64,000 nt of DNA from Hydrocarboniphaga effusa AP103 (GCF_000271305.1 NZ_AKGD01000001.1:2467501-2531500), one strand, 5' to 3'; positions 27,719 to 37,172 are shown, counted from the first letter of the stretch. Notes: generated by a model from the sequence alone, not told the origin. Program-made: numbers and translations.

Positions 27719-28089
27719 AAGCAACGCGACAAGAGGAAAACCAGCAGCGGAAATCTGAAACCAACTAACCAGGCACTGCGGCGGTGCAACGCAGGCTCGC
27801 TTGGAACATTGCACCGAGATAGCGCTGGCCGCGCGGGATTGTCCGATTTGACTCAAATCGGCAGCGTCCCCTCTTTGCCGACGGCAGCCGATATCTCCCA
27901 GCGAACATTTTCCAGATCGCCTTTGCGATGTGGGGGGGGCTCTCTTTGGCCTGCCCATCGTCGGTTTCAGGTAGCCGTATCTCCACGTCGGTGGGGAGAA
28001 AACCGCCAGAAGCTCGATTCGAGTTTCAGCAGCAAGCAGTTCTCTGGCAGCAACGATGACAACTAACGTGAGGAGAGAGGGGGAGAACC
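27719..28089 (+). other. Intergenic region before the SusC-like gene
   Basis: The stretch between the kinase hairpin and the SusC-like ATG holds no convincing gene. It contains a run of eight G (27932-27939) and a purine-rich ribosome site, AGGAGAGAGGGGGAG, just before the ATG. A TTGACT at 27849 is the only -35-like hexamer I noticed. The AT-rich box of the other two promoters is not repeated here. Confidence 0.45.
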
Positions 28090-31000
28090 ATGAACACCAC
28101 GCCATTATATATGTTGTACACGCTCGCGGCCGCCTGTGTGGCTGGCTGCAGCGTGGCTCATGCGCAGGACGACTCGGCGGCGCCGAGTACGCAGGAGGTC
28201 AGCGAGGACAAGGACGCATCCGAGCAAGGCGAGGAACCGGCCGCTTCGACCGGTGCCATCGAAGAGATCGTCGTGACGGGCTACTCGACGTCCGCTAAGA
28301 AAGACATCATCGGCGCCGCCTCGGTCGTGGATATCGGCGAGATCGCCGATCAGCCTTCGGGCAACGTCATTCGCAGCTTGCAGGGCCGATTACCCGGTGT
28401 GCAGATCACCACCAGCGGCAACCCGAATGCCAAAGCGCTGATACGCATTCGTGGACAAGGACTGGGACCTCTGGGGTTCAACGACCCGCTGTACGTCATT
28501 GATGGTGTGCCCACGCTTGCGGGGCTGGAGTCCCTCAACCCGAACGATATCGATTCGATCCAGGTTCTGAGGGATGCGGCGACTGCGAGCATTTATGGCG
28601 CGCGCGCAGGTAACGGCGTCATCGTCATCACGACGAAGAAGGGCGCGCCCGGAATGGATCTGTCCATCCGTGCGAACCAGTCGATCGAGCAGTTCGGCTA
28701 CAACGTTCACCCCTTGAACACCCCGCAGCGTGCGCAGGCTGTGTTCAATGCTGCGATCAATGATCGAACCCATCCGAATAATGCCAGCTCGCTTTATCTC
28801 TACGACTGGAACAACGACTTCGACAACCCTGTCCTCAATGGAGTGACTTACGGTCGCTTTACCGATGCCGCGGGCAATCGCTACATCGACGGTGCAATGA
28901 CCATGCAGCCGGCCAACACCAACTGGTTCGAGGCCGTCACGCAGCAGGCAACCGTTCGCGATGTCAACGTATCGCTCTCGAACGCCGGCGAAGGATCGAG
29001 GTTCTATACATCGGTCGGTTACTACGATGCCAGAGGCATCGTGAAGGAATCCGGCTTCGAAAGGATTTCGCTGCGACTGAATTCGGATCACAGCCTGTTC
29101 GACGACAAAGTCACCATCGGCGAAAACTTCTACATCAACAATCAACGCGAGAATGTGGTCAACGATCTGGCCGGACAGATCCTCGGCCTCGCCATCGAGC
29201 AGCAATCGATCGTGCCGATCCGCACCGCGGACGGCAAGGGCTATGGAGGACCGACCGGGGGCGTCACGGATCGCGACAATCCGGTTCGGATCATCGATCA
29301 GAACAAGGACAACATCAGCAGGTTCAACAAGGTCATGGGCAACATCTTTGTTGAGTATCGCCCGATCGAAGATCTCCAGCTGAGAAGCAACCTGGGCATC
29401 GACTACGGCAGGTTCTATTTCAGGAACTACAAACGCGCTGCGCAAGCGGGAAATCTGAGCTTTCTGGACAGTCTCAACACTTCCGAATCCTGGCAGTACA
29501 CGCTGGTCTTCTCCAACACCGGCGAATACAAATTCACGTTGGGTGACGATCACAACTTCACGGTCCTGGCGGGCACCGAGACCATCGATTTCAGGTCCGA
29601 GAACTTCTTTGGGGCCGTCAGCGGCTTCGCTTCCCTGAACCGGAATTTCGCCTACCTCAGCCAAGGGACGACCAACCCTTCAGTGGGAGGCGGCGGCGAT
29701 TCCTGGGGATTGCAGTCTTACTTCACGAAGATCGATTACGACTACGACCAGAAATACCTGGCCTCCGTGACGGTACGTCGCGATGGATCCTCGCGGTTCG
29801 GAAGCAACAACCGCTGGGGCAACTTTCCCTCGGTATCCGCGGGCTGGAGAATCTCCAACGAGCCGTTCTTCAACCTCGATTCGATCAACGATCTGAAGTT
29901 CCGTGCGAGTTGGGGCCAGAACGGAAACCAGGAGATCAGCACCGGCGCCACGTCTACGATCTTCGTGCCGCGATACTCGACGACGTCGCTGTTCACCAAC
30001 CAGCAGGATGAGGGAACGGCCTACGATCTCAATGGCGTCAATTCGGGCAGCCTGCCATCGGGCTTCGCGAGAGTTCAGATGGGCAACGAGGATCTGAAGT
30101 GGGAGACCTCGACCCAGACGAATCTGGGCCTCGATTTCTCGATGCTGGACAACCAGTTCTTCGGCTCTTTCGACTGGTTCAGGAAGCGCACGGACGACAT
30201 CCTGACCCTCACCAAGCCGCTCGCCGCCGAGGGGGAGGGTGCACTTCGGGTGGTCAACGGCGGCACGATCGAGAACAAAGGTTTCGAAATCCTGCTGGGA
30301 TACAACACGGCGCTCGAGTTCGATCGTATCGGACGGTTTGACGTCAGCGTGTCGGCGAACTACTCCGTCGTCACCAACAAGGTGCTTGCGCTGCCCGATG
30401 ACGTCGTGAACTCGTTCGGTGGCGATGGCCAGACCAAAACCATCCTTGGCCGATCGGTCAACTCGATCTTCGGCTACTACGCCGACGGACTTTTCCAGAA
30501 TCAGGCCGAGGTCGAGGCCCACGCCACTCAGTCGGGTGCCGCACCAGGCCGGATTCGATACCGGGATCTCAATGGCGACGGCGTCATCAACGACAAGGAC
30601 CAGGACTTTTTCGGTACCACCGATCCCGATTCCACGTTCGGCCTGAACTTCGATGTGAAGTACCAGAACTGGGACTTCAACATGTTCTGGCAAGGCGTGC
30701 ATGGTGGCCTGGTGAAGAACTACTGGCAGGGCTTCACGGACTTCACATCGCTGAATGCAGGCTCCAACTACGGCTATCGCACCCTCGATGCCTGGTCGCC
30801 GTCAAACACGGGCAGCAGTGTTCCGGCGCTGACCCTGGTGGACAGCAACAATGAAGGACGGGAATCGACCTACTACTGGGAAAAGGGCACGTATCTGAAG
30901 CTGCGTAACCTTTCCGTCGGATATTCACCGGCGGGTCGCGTACTGAGCTTTTTCAACTTGAAGACTGCCCGTGTTTTCCTGCAGGCGCAGAACATTCTGA

Positions 31001-31101
31001 CCGTCAAGCCAAGTGGAACGCTCATCCAGGATCCGGAGAGCCCCGGCAGTTCGTTCCCGGTACCGAAGCGGTACACGTTTGGCCTCGAGGCCACGTTCTA
31101 G
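28090..31101 (+). CDS. SusC/RagA-family TonB-dependent outer-membrane transporter
   Basis: This 1003-aa protein has a signal peptide ending near AHAQ (residue 26), an acidic linker, a TonB-box-like EEIVVTGY (about 58-65) and a plug domain with the SusC hallmarks LQGRLPGVQITTSGNPNA, IRIRGQG, PLYVIDGVP and IQVLRDAATASIYGARAGNG. A beta-barrel follows, ending in KRYTFGLEATF. Unlike many SusC proteins it has no carboxypeptidase-like domain before the TonB box, only about 30 acidic residues. It is 54 bp upstream of a SusD-like lipoprotein. The pair should capture fructan fragments and import them across the outer membrane. Such pairs are typical of Bacteroidota, so transfer is possible. Confidence 0.93.
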   Translation: MNTTPLYMLYTLAAACVAGCSVAHAQDDSAAPSTQEVSEDKDASEQGEEPAASTGAIEEIVVTGYSTSAKKDIIGAASVVDIGEIADQPSGNVIRSLQGRLPGVQITTSGNPNAKALIRIRGQGLGPLGFNDPLYVIDGVPTLAGLESLNPNDIDSIQVLRDAATASIYGARAGNGVIVITTKKGAPGMDLSIRANQSIEQFGYNVHPLNTPQRAQAVFNAAINDRTHPNNASSLYLYDWNNDFDNPVLNGVTYGRFTDAAGNRYIDGAMTMQPANTNWFEAVTQQATVRDVNVSLSNAGEGSRFYTSVGYYDARGIVKESGFERISLRLNSDHSLFDDKVTIGENFYINNQRENVVNDLAGQILGLAIEQQSIVPIRTADGKGYGGPTGGVTDRDNPVRIIDQNKDNISRFNKVMGNIFVEYRPIEDLQLRSNLGIDYGRFYFRNYKRAAQAGNLSFLDSLNTSESWQYTLVFSNTGEYKFTLGDDHNFTVLAGTETIDFRSENFFGAVSGFASLNRNFAYLSQGTTNPSVGGGGDSWGLQSYFTKIDYDYDQKYLASVTVRRDGSSRFGSNNRWGNFPSVSAGWRISNEPFFNLDSINDLKFRASWGQNGNQEISTGATSTIFVPRYSTTSLFTNQQDEGTAYDLNGVNSGSLPSGFARVQMGNEDLKWETSTQTNLGLDFSMLDNQFFGSFDWFRKRTDDILTLTKPLAAEGEGALRVVNGGTIENKGFEILLGYNTALEFDRIGRFDVSVSANYSVVTNKVLALPDDVVNSFGGDGQTKTILGRSVNSIFGYYADGLFQNQAEVEAHATQSGAAPGRIRYRDLNGDGVINDKDQDFFGTTDPDSTFGLNFDVKYQNWDFNMFWQGVHGGLVKNYWQGFTDFTSLNAGSNYGYRTLDAWSPSNTGSSVPALTLVDSNNEGRESTYYWEKGTYLKLRNLSVGYSPAGRVLSFFNLKTARVFLQAQNILTVKPSGTLIQDPESPGSSFPVPKRYTFGLEATF

Positions 31102-31155
31102 TCCGGCGCTGCGATCCGACCCGGACAAACCAAATTAAGCGATGAGGAGCTGGAC

Positions 31156-32886
31156 ATGAAGATCCATCACAAGAAACTGCTGCCGCTTGCGCTGATCCTT
31201 GCGCTGTCGGCGTGCGGCGAGGCAGGGCTCGAGAAGGAGCCTTCCGGAACACTCACCGAAGCTGAAGTTCAGACCATCGAGAATCTCGATGGTCTGGTGA
31301 CTGCAGCGTATTCCTATATTGGAAACGACCACTACACGGCTCCCAACTTCCTGTGGCCGACGGGAAACCTGAGGGCAGGCGACGCGCACAAGGGAGGTAA
31401 CGGTCCCAGCGATATCTTCGTCTATCACGCGCTGTCGATGTACAACCTGATCGTGCCCGACATGGCGTCGTTCCCGCCCGATTTCGTCGATCTGAACGAC
31501 AAGAAATGGCAACGAAACTACACTGCCATCTCTCGTGCCAATACAGCCCTGCGCACGATGGCCGACGTTTCGGATGCCGACTATCCGCAGAAGGCGATAC
31601 GCCAGGGCGAGCTTCATTTCCTGCGTGGCCTCGTCTACTTCGACTTGAAGATTCATCACAAGCACGTTCCCTACATCGACGAGAATGTCCCGCAGGACGA
31701 CATCAAGAACATCTCCAACATGCAGTTCTCCGATCAGGAGCTGTGGGATCTGATCGTCACCGATTTCAGGATCGCGGCGGAAAAGCTTCCGCCTACTCAA
31801 ACTCAGGTGGGTCGTGCGGCAAAGTTCGCCGCCAAGGCGATGCTGGCCAAGGCGCTGCTGTATCAGGCCTATGTCCAGAACGATACGCACGCTGTGGTAT
31901 CGATCGATCAGGCCAAGCTCCGGGAGGTAGTGAGCCTGGTCGAGGAAATCGAAGCTTCGGGGCTGTATGGACTGCTATCGGATTACGGCGACAACTTCCT
32001 GCCGCAGTTCGACAACAACAAGGAGTCGGTCTTTGCGATTCAGCGCTCGGTCGACGATGGCTCGGTTGAAGGCAACGGCGGGCGCGGATCGTGGCCTACT
32101 GCGCTGAACTATCCGGTCGGAAACAGCGGGTTCGGCTGCTGCGGGTTCCATATTCCGACGGAAAACTTCGTCAACTCCTTCAAGACTCAAAATGGGCTGC
32201 CGTACGACGCGGCAAACAACGCGAACTACAAGCTGTCAGATCCGGTCGATCCACGCCTCGATCACACGGTCTCGATGGAGGGAAAGCCTTTCAAGTACAG
32301 CACCGGCACCGGTCCGACCGCCGTTCATCAGGGGAACGCATGGGCACGCAACCCGGCCACTTACGGTAGCTATGTGTCGATGAAGGAACTCGTGAGTCGC
32401 GACAGTCCGGCGCTTGCTCAGAATGGACCGTTCTTCATTTCCTCGATGAACACCGTGCTGGTTCGGTACGCCGATGTGCTGCTGTGGAAAGCCGAGGCCC
32501 TGATCGAACTCGGGCGGCAAGACGAAGCCCTACCCATCATCAATAGCTTGAGAACACGGGCTGCCAACAGTCAGGGCCGGCTCGTCGGCACGGGCAGTAC
32601 TTACCGCATCTCGACCTATTCGTCATTCGCCGATCAGGAGGCCGCACGCAAAGCGTTGAGGATCGAGCGGCGTTTGGAGCTTGGGCTTGAGGGCTATCGC
32701 TTCTTCGACTTGGTACGTTGGGGCGTCGCCAAGTCGACGATCGATGCCTATCTCGCGGTGGAAGGGGGCCGCAAGCCCTACCTCCAGAGTGCCTCGTTCA
32801 CGGCAGGCAGGGACGAGTATCTGCCCATTCCGCAGCAGCAGATCAATTTGAGTCGCGGCCTGTACCAGCAGTTGCCCGGCTATTGA
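31156..32886 (+). CDS. SusD/RagB-family surface glycan-binding lipoprotein
   Basis: The 576-aa protein has a lipoprotein signal with lipobox LSAC (Cys20), the N-terminal EKEPSGTLTEAEVQTIENLDG helix region and TPR-like helices (AAKFAAKAMLAKALLYQAYV). It has the SusD C-terminal signature VRYADVLLWKAEALIELGR, then ERRLELGLEGYRFFDLVRWG and YLPIPQQQINLS, as in family members. It would form the lid on the SusC-like barrel. It lies between the SusC gene and the second GH32 gene, all in one direction, most likely one transcript. Confidence 0.94.
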   Translation: MKIHHKKLLPLALILALSACGEAGLEKEPSGTLTEAEVQTIENLDGLVTAAYSYIGNDHYTAPNFLWPTGNLRAGDAHKGGNGPSDIFVYHALSMYNLIVPDMASFPPDFVDLNDKKWQRNYTAISRANTALRTMADVSDADYPQKAIRQGELHFLRGLVYFDLKIHHKHVPYIDENVPQDDIKNISNMQFSDQELWDLIVTDFRIAAEKLPPTQTQVGRAAKFAAKAMLAKALLYQAYVQNDTHAVVSIDQAKLREVVSLVEEIEASGLYGLLSDYGDNFLPQFDNNKESVFAIQRSVDDGSVEGNGGRGSWPTALNYPVGNSGFGCCGFHIPTENFVNSFKTQNGLPYDAANNANYKLSDPVDPRLDHTVSMEGKPFKYSTGTGPTAVHQGNAWARNPATYGSYVSMKELVSRDSPALAQNGPFFISSMNTVLVRYADVLLWKAEALIELGRQDEALPIINSLRTRAANSQGRLVGTGSTYRISTYSSFADQEAARKALRIERRLELGLEGYRFFDLVRWGVAKSTIDAYLAVEGGRKPYLQSASFTAGRDEYLPIPQQQINLSRGLYQQLPGY

Positions 32887-32960
32887 GCCATCAGACTCTT
32901 CGCAGCAGCGATCGGTGGCGGCGCCCAGTTGCGCCGCCACTTTGGACAGCGAGAAAAGCA

Positions 32961-34976
32961 ATGAGAACCAAGCTTGGCATTCTGGTGTTTGCGACATGCA
33001 TCACCAGCGGGGTCGCGATGGCGGATGAAATGTACCGAGAGCCGTTACGGCCCCAATTTCATTTTTCGCCGCCTCAGCGATGGATGAACGATCCCAACGG
33101 AATGGTGTTCCATGCGGGGGAATATCATCTTTTCTATCAGTACAACCCCTACGGAAACACCTGGGGGCCAATGCATTGGGGGCATGCGATCAGTCCGGAT
33201 ATGGTGCATTGGGAAAACTTTCCGATCGCGCTGTTTCCCGATCGGCATGGGGCGATGTTCTCGGGTAGCGCCGTCGTAGACCAAAACAATACCTCGGGCC
33301 TGGGCACGGAAGGCAATCCCGCGATGGTGGCTTTGTTCACCTATCACGATGCGATAGCGGAAAGCGCCGGGCGCAAGGATTTCCAGGCACAGGGTATGGC
33401 GTACAGCCTGGACAAAGGGCGCACCTGGGTGAAGTTTGCAGGGAATCCGGTCTTGCCCAATCCAGGTATCCAGGACTTCAGGGATCCAAAAGTCTCCTGG
33501 TTCGAACCGCAGAAGAAATGGATCATGACTCTGGCCGTGTCGGACCATGTCAGCTTCTATTCCTCAAAGGATCTGAAAACCTGGACACATGAAAGTGACT
33601 TCGGCGAGCAATGGGGCGGACACGGCGGTGTTTGGGAGTGTCCCGACCTCATCGAGATGCCGGTTGAAGGCGAAGGCACCAAGAAAACCGTGCTCGTGGT
33701 CAGTCTGAATCCAGGAGGCCCCAATGGCGGTTCCGGGACCCAGTATTTCGTCGGCCATTTCGACGGCCATGCGTTCACGCTCGACAGGGAGTTCCAAAAA
33801 CGGCTTGCGATTACGCCTTCCGCCCAGCGAATGGGAAGCGCCTTCGATCCGTTCAGCGATGTGCAGTGGAAGGCTTCCGGCAACGCGTTCGCCGCGGAGG
33901 CGGCGCTGCGCCCGCCGCTATCGATTCGATCCTCCAAGGATATCCCCGACGCGACCGGCGTCCTGCGGTCGCGCCCGTTCAAAATCGAAAAGCGCAACAT
34001 CAATTTCCAGATCGGCGGTGGACGATATCCCGGAATCGCCGGCATGCAGCTTCTGGTCGACGATGTCGTCGTGCGCACGGAGACCGGTCGCAACAACGAT
34101 CTCGCCGAGCATCCGGTGACGGTCAACTGGGATGTTTCAGCTTGGATCGGGAAGTCCGCAACGCTCGAGATCGTCGATGGGGTTGGCGGTGACTGGGGAT
34201 ACACCGAGGTCAGCGACATCCGGTTTTCGGACAAGCCGGCCTCGATCAAACCCGTGATCGCGGCTTGGCTCGACTACGGTACGGACAACTACGCGGGCGT
34301 TTCATGGGCAGGTGTGCCCAGGTCCGACGGACGCACGCTCATGGTGGGGTGGATGAACAATTGGGAGTACGCCCAGAAGCTCCCGACCGAAGGCTGGCGC
34401 GGTGCGATGACCTTGCCTCGTGAGCTGAAGCTGAGCCGCGGAAAGCAAGGTCTCGAATTGATCTCCGTGCCAGTCAAAGAGCTGCAAGTGCTTCGTGCAG
34501 AGCGCGTCGAGCTGGCGAGCGGGCCCATCGGCGAGCCGATCGAGCTGCTGGATCAGCTGAACGCCAGGAGTTCCGGTCAGTTCGAGCTGAACATCGACGT
34601 GGATCTTCGTGGCACTAAAGCGCTGGATCTGGTTCTCTCCAGCAAGGCAGGGGAGAAAACGACTTTCCGCATCGACAGAAGCTCAGGCCAGTACAAACTG
34701 GACCGGTCGTTGTCTGGGGTAACAAAGTTCAGCCACCCGTTCAACGCGATACAGACCGCACCCATGGCGGATGCTGGCAAGAAGATTTCCCTGCAGATAT
34801 TCGTTGATCGCTCGTCCATCGAAATATTCGTCGATGGCGGAAGAACGGTCTTCACAAGCTTGTTGTTTCCGACCGCCGTTTATGACTCCGCGGTGCTCAG
34901 CGCGGATGGCGAAACCACGCTGTTGTCGGCGCAGGCGTATGAGCTGCGATCGATCTGGGAGGGCACCTCTCGATAG
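32961..34976 (+). CDS. GH32 fructan hydrolase (levanase/inulinase/invertase family)
   Basis: The 671-aa protein has a signal peptide (MRTKLGILVFATCITSGVAMA) and a canonical GH32 five-blade propeller. WMNDPNG at 41-47 carries nucleophile Asp44, RDP is at 174-176 with the stabiliser Asp, and ECPD starts at 226 with acid/base Glu226. A module of about 130 residues (297-424: INFQIGGGRYPGIAGM, VDDVVVRTETGR, VNWDVSAWIGKSA) interrupts the propeller before AWLDYGTDNYAG. It is homologous to the twin modules of the other GH32 protein. A C-terminal beta-sandwich ends the protein (IFVDRSSIEIFVDGGRTVFT). It likely works in the periplasm or outside, releasing fructose; endo or exo action cannot be told. 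Confidence 0.95.
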   Translation: MRTKLGILVFATCITSGVAMADEMYREPLRPQFHFSPPQRWMNDPNGMVFHAGEYHLFYQYNPYGNTWGPMHWGHAISPDMVHWENFPIALFPDRHGAMFSGSAVVDQNNTSGLGTEGNPAMVALFTYHDAIAESAGRKDFQAQGMAYSLDKGRTWVKFAGNPVLPNPGIQDFRDPKVSWFEPQKKWIMTLAVSDHVSFYSSKDLKTWTHESDFGEQWGGHGGVWECPDLIEMPVEGEGTKKTVLVVSLNPGGPNGGSGTQYFVGHFDGHAFTLDREFQKRLAITPSAQRMGSAFDPFSDVQWKASGNAFAAEAALRPPLSIRSSKDIPDATGVLRSRPFKIEKRNINFQIGGGRYPGIAGMQLLVDDVVVRTETGRNNDLAEHPVTVNWDVSAWIGKSATLEIVDGVGGDWGYTEVSDIRFSDKPASIKPVIAAWLDYGTDNYAGVSWAGVPRSDGRTLMVGWMNNWEYAQKLPTEGWRGAMTLPRELKLSRGKQGLELISVPVKELQVLRAERVELASGPIGEPIELLDQLNARSSGQFELNIDVDLRGTKALDLVLSSKAGEKTTFRIDRSSGQYKLDRSLSGVTKFSHPFNAIQTAPMADAGKKISLQIFVDRSSIEIFVDGGRTVFTSLLFPTAVYDSAVLSADGETTLLSAQAYELRSIWEGTSR

Positions 34977-35013
34977 GGCATCCCAATGGTGCTGGAGGCA
35001 CGTTGATCCATAT

Positions 35014-35052
35014 CCGAAGGAACTTTCTCCCGCTTGCAGAGAGTTCCTTCGG
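35014..35052. terminator. Inverted repeat after the fructan locus
   Basis: Perfect 11-bp arms CCGAAGGAACT (35014-35024) and AGTTCCTTCGG (35042-35052) flank a 17-nt loop, between the GH32 stop and the acyltransferase gene. No T-run follows either arm. It marks the distal border of the locus and may end transcription with Rho. Confidence 0.6.
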
Positions 35053-35103
35053 ACTGCGGAAAAATGCACGCCAGGTCGGCGGCTTGCCTAGACTGCGCAA
35101 GCC

Positions 35104-36036
35104 ATGACTCCGCACTCCTCCGCAGCCCCTCCGTTCACCGCGCGCCTGATCGCCCCCTGGTACTGGCCGACCTGGCTTGCGATCGGCCTGCTCTGGCTGG
35201 TCGTCCAGCTGCCCGTGCCCTGGGTGCTCGCCCTCGGATCGGGTTTCGGCCGGGCACTGGGCCGGCTCGCGGGTAGCCGGCGGCAGGTCGTGTTGACCAA
35301 CCTGCGCGTCTGCTTTCCGGATCTGCCGCAGCAGGAGCACGAGCGGCTCGCGGGCGAGCACTTCGCCGCGGTGGGCGCGGGCGCGGTCGAAGCCGGCATC
35401 GCCTGGTTCGCGTCGGATGCCCGGCTGGCCCCCCGGTTTGCGATCGAAGGGCGCGAGCATCTCGACGCGGCGCTGGCGTCCGGCCGCGGTTTCCTGCTGC
35501 TGACCGGGCATTTCACGACGCTCGAGATCGGCGCCCGCGTGCTGTGCACCTCCGCGCGGCTGCCGTTCCACGCCATGTACCGGCCTTACAACAACGCGGT
35601 GCTCGATTTCTGCATGCACCGCTGGCGCGAGAACCGATCGAAGCTGCCGGCCCTGCCGCGCGACGACCTGCGCCGGCTCGTGCGTGCCCTGCGCGAAGGC
35701 CGGGCGATCTGGTACGCGCCCGACCAGACCCTCGACGAGAAGATTTCGGTGTTCGCCCCTTTTTTCGGCGTGCAGACGCTCACCCTGACCGCCACCGCCC
35801 GGCTTGCGCAGATGGGCCGGGCCGGGGTGCTGCCGTACTTCCCGCGCCGCGAGGGCTCGCGCTGGGTGGTCCGTTTCCTGCCGCTGCTCGAAAACTTCCC
35901 GAGCGGCGACGAGCTGGTCGACGCGCGGCGCATCAATGCGCTCATCGAGGAGGGCGTGCAGCTTGCGCTGCCCCAGTATTTCTGGATCCATCGTCGCTTC
36001 AAGAAGCGACCTGCCGGTGAGAGAAAGCTCTACTGA
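35104..36036 (+). CDS. Lipid A biosynthesis acyltransferase (LpxL/HtrB family)
   Basis: The 310-aa inner-membrane enzyme adds a secondary acyl chain to Kdo2-lipid IVA. It has an N-terminal hydrophobic anchor (WLAIGLLWLVVQLPVPWVLA), RRQVVLTNLRVCFPDL, the catalytic H(X4)E motif in LLLTGHFTTLEIG, the MYRPYNN block and WYAPDQTLDEK. All match LpxL/LpxM-type acyltransferases. Which of the paralogues it is cannot be decided from sequence. It follows the fructan locus in the same direction but is separated by a hairpin, and it relates functionally to waaA at 7395. Confidence 0.92.
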   Translation: MTPHSSAAPPFTARLIAPWYWPTWLAIGLLWLVVQLPVPWVLALGSGFGRALGRLAGSRRQVVLTNLRVCFPDLPQQEHERLAGEHFAAVGAGAVEAGIAWFASDARLAPRFAIEGREHLDAALASGRGFLLLTGHFTTLEIGARVLCTSARLPFHAMYRPYNNAVLDFCMHRWRENRSKLPALPRDDLRRLVRALREGRAIWYAPDQTLDEKISVFAPFFGVQTLTLTATARLAQMGRAGVLPYFPRREGSRWVVRFLPLLENFPSGDELVDARRINALIEEGVQLALPQYFWIHRRFKKRPAGERKLY

Positions 36037-36158
36037 GCACGCGTCGAGAGGGGAAAACCCTCGGTGATTCAGCGCGTCGCGCGCCTGACCCGCACCGGCG
36101 GCCTGCTGCTAAGATGCGGGCTTCCCGCTCCATTCACGAATCACCCGAGGTTCCAAGC

Positions 36159-37172
36159 GTGAATAAACGTGTGACCTGGCACTCCTGCAGGATGATCGGT
36201 CGCGGCCTGACGGCCGCGCTGTTGCTGGCGGCGGCGCAGACCGCGGTCGCGGCTACCGCCGTCGAAGAAGCGTCAACGCTACTGCAGCAGGGCCAGCTCG
36301 ACCAGGCGCTCAAGAAGCTCGATGCGCAGCTCAAGTCGCAGCCCCAGGACGCCCAGGCGCGCTTTCTGCGCGGGCTGGTGCTGGTGCGCCTGAACCGCAG
36401 CGCCGAGGCCGTGAAGATGTTCGCCGACCTCACGCGCGACTACCCGCAGCTGCCCGAGCCGTACAACAACCTCGCGGTGCTCTACGCCCAGCAGGGCGAC
36501 TACGAGAAGGCCCGCGATGCGCTCGAAGCCGCGCTCGCCACGCACCCGAGCTACGCGACCGCGCACGAGAATCTGGGCGACATCTACGCGGCGCTCGCTG
36601 GCGCCGCCTACAACCGTGCGCTCTCGCTCGACGGTGCCAACCAGGGCGTGCGCTCCAAGCTCGCGCTGATCGGCCAGCTCGACGGCCAGGGCAGCACGTC
36701 GGTCGCCACCGCCCCGACCATCAGCACGCCGCCGCCGGCCGCTGCAGTCCCGGCCTCCGTGCCGCCGGCCTCGACGGTGCCGGCGCCGCCGCCGTCTGCT
36801 CCGGCGGCCGCCGCCCCGACGGTGGATGCGGCCACCGCGGCGAGCGTCACCAGCGTCATCAACGCCTGGGCCGCCGCCTGGTCGTCGCAGGATCTGAACG
36901 CCTACTTCGCGACCTACTCGCCGAGCTTCGTCCCCGAAGGCGGCCTCGGCCGCTCGGCCTGGGAAGCGCAGCGCCGCGATCGCATCTCGCGCGCCAAGAG
37001 CATCCAGGTGAAGGCGCTCAACCCCGTGTTCAGCCGTCTGGCGGCCGATCGCCTGTCGGTGAGTTTCAACCAGAGCTACGTGTCGGACAGCTTCTCCGAT
37101 TCCACGCAGAAGACCCTCGAGCTGCAGCAGGCCGGATCGAGTTGGCTGATCGCGCGCGAGTATTCGCGCTGA
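36159..37172 (+). CDS. TPR-repeat periplasmic protein with NTF2-like C-terminal module
   Basis: I take the GTG at 36159, which has GAGG 8 bp upstream; an ATG 45 bp earlier and another at 36192 are alternatives. The 337-aa protein has a signal peptide ending near TAVAA, TPR repeats (LLQQGQLDQALKKLDAQL, PEPYNNLAVLYAQQGDYEK, ATAHENLGDIYAAL) and a Pro/Ala-rich linker. The last 110 residues (SVINAWAAAWSSQDLNAYFA) form an NTF2-like (Cds6-type) module. The next gene, an L,D-transpeptidase, ends in a similar module, so the two probably act together on the cell wall. No enzyme motif is seen. Confidence 0.8.
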   Translation: MNKRVTWHSCRMIGRGLTAALLLAAAQTAVAATAVEEASTLLQQGQLDQALKKLDAQLKSQPQDAQARFLRGLVLVRLNRSAEAVKMFADLTRDYPQLPEPYNNLAVLYAQQGDYEKARDALEAALATHPSYATAHENLGDIYAALAGAAYNRALSLDGANQGVRSKLALIGQLDGQGSTSVATAPTISTPPPAAAVPASVPPASTVPAPPPSAPAAAAPTVDAATAASVTSVINAWAAAWSSQDLNAYFATYSPSFVPEGGLGRSAWEAQRRDRISRAKSIQVKALNPVFSRLAADRLSVSFNQSYVSDSFSDSTQKTLELQQAGSSWLIAREYSR

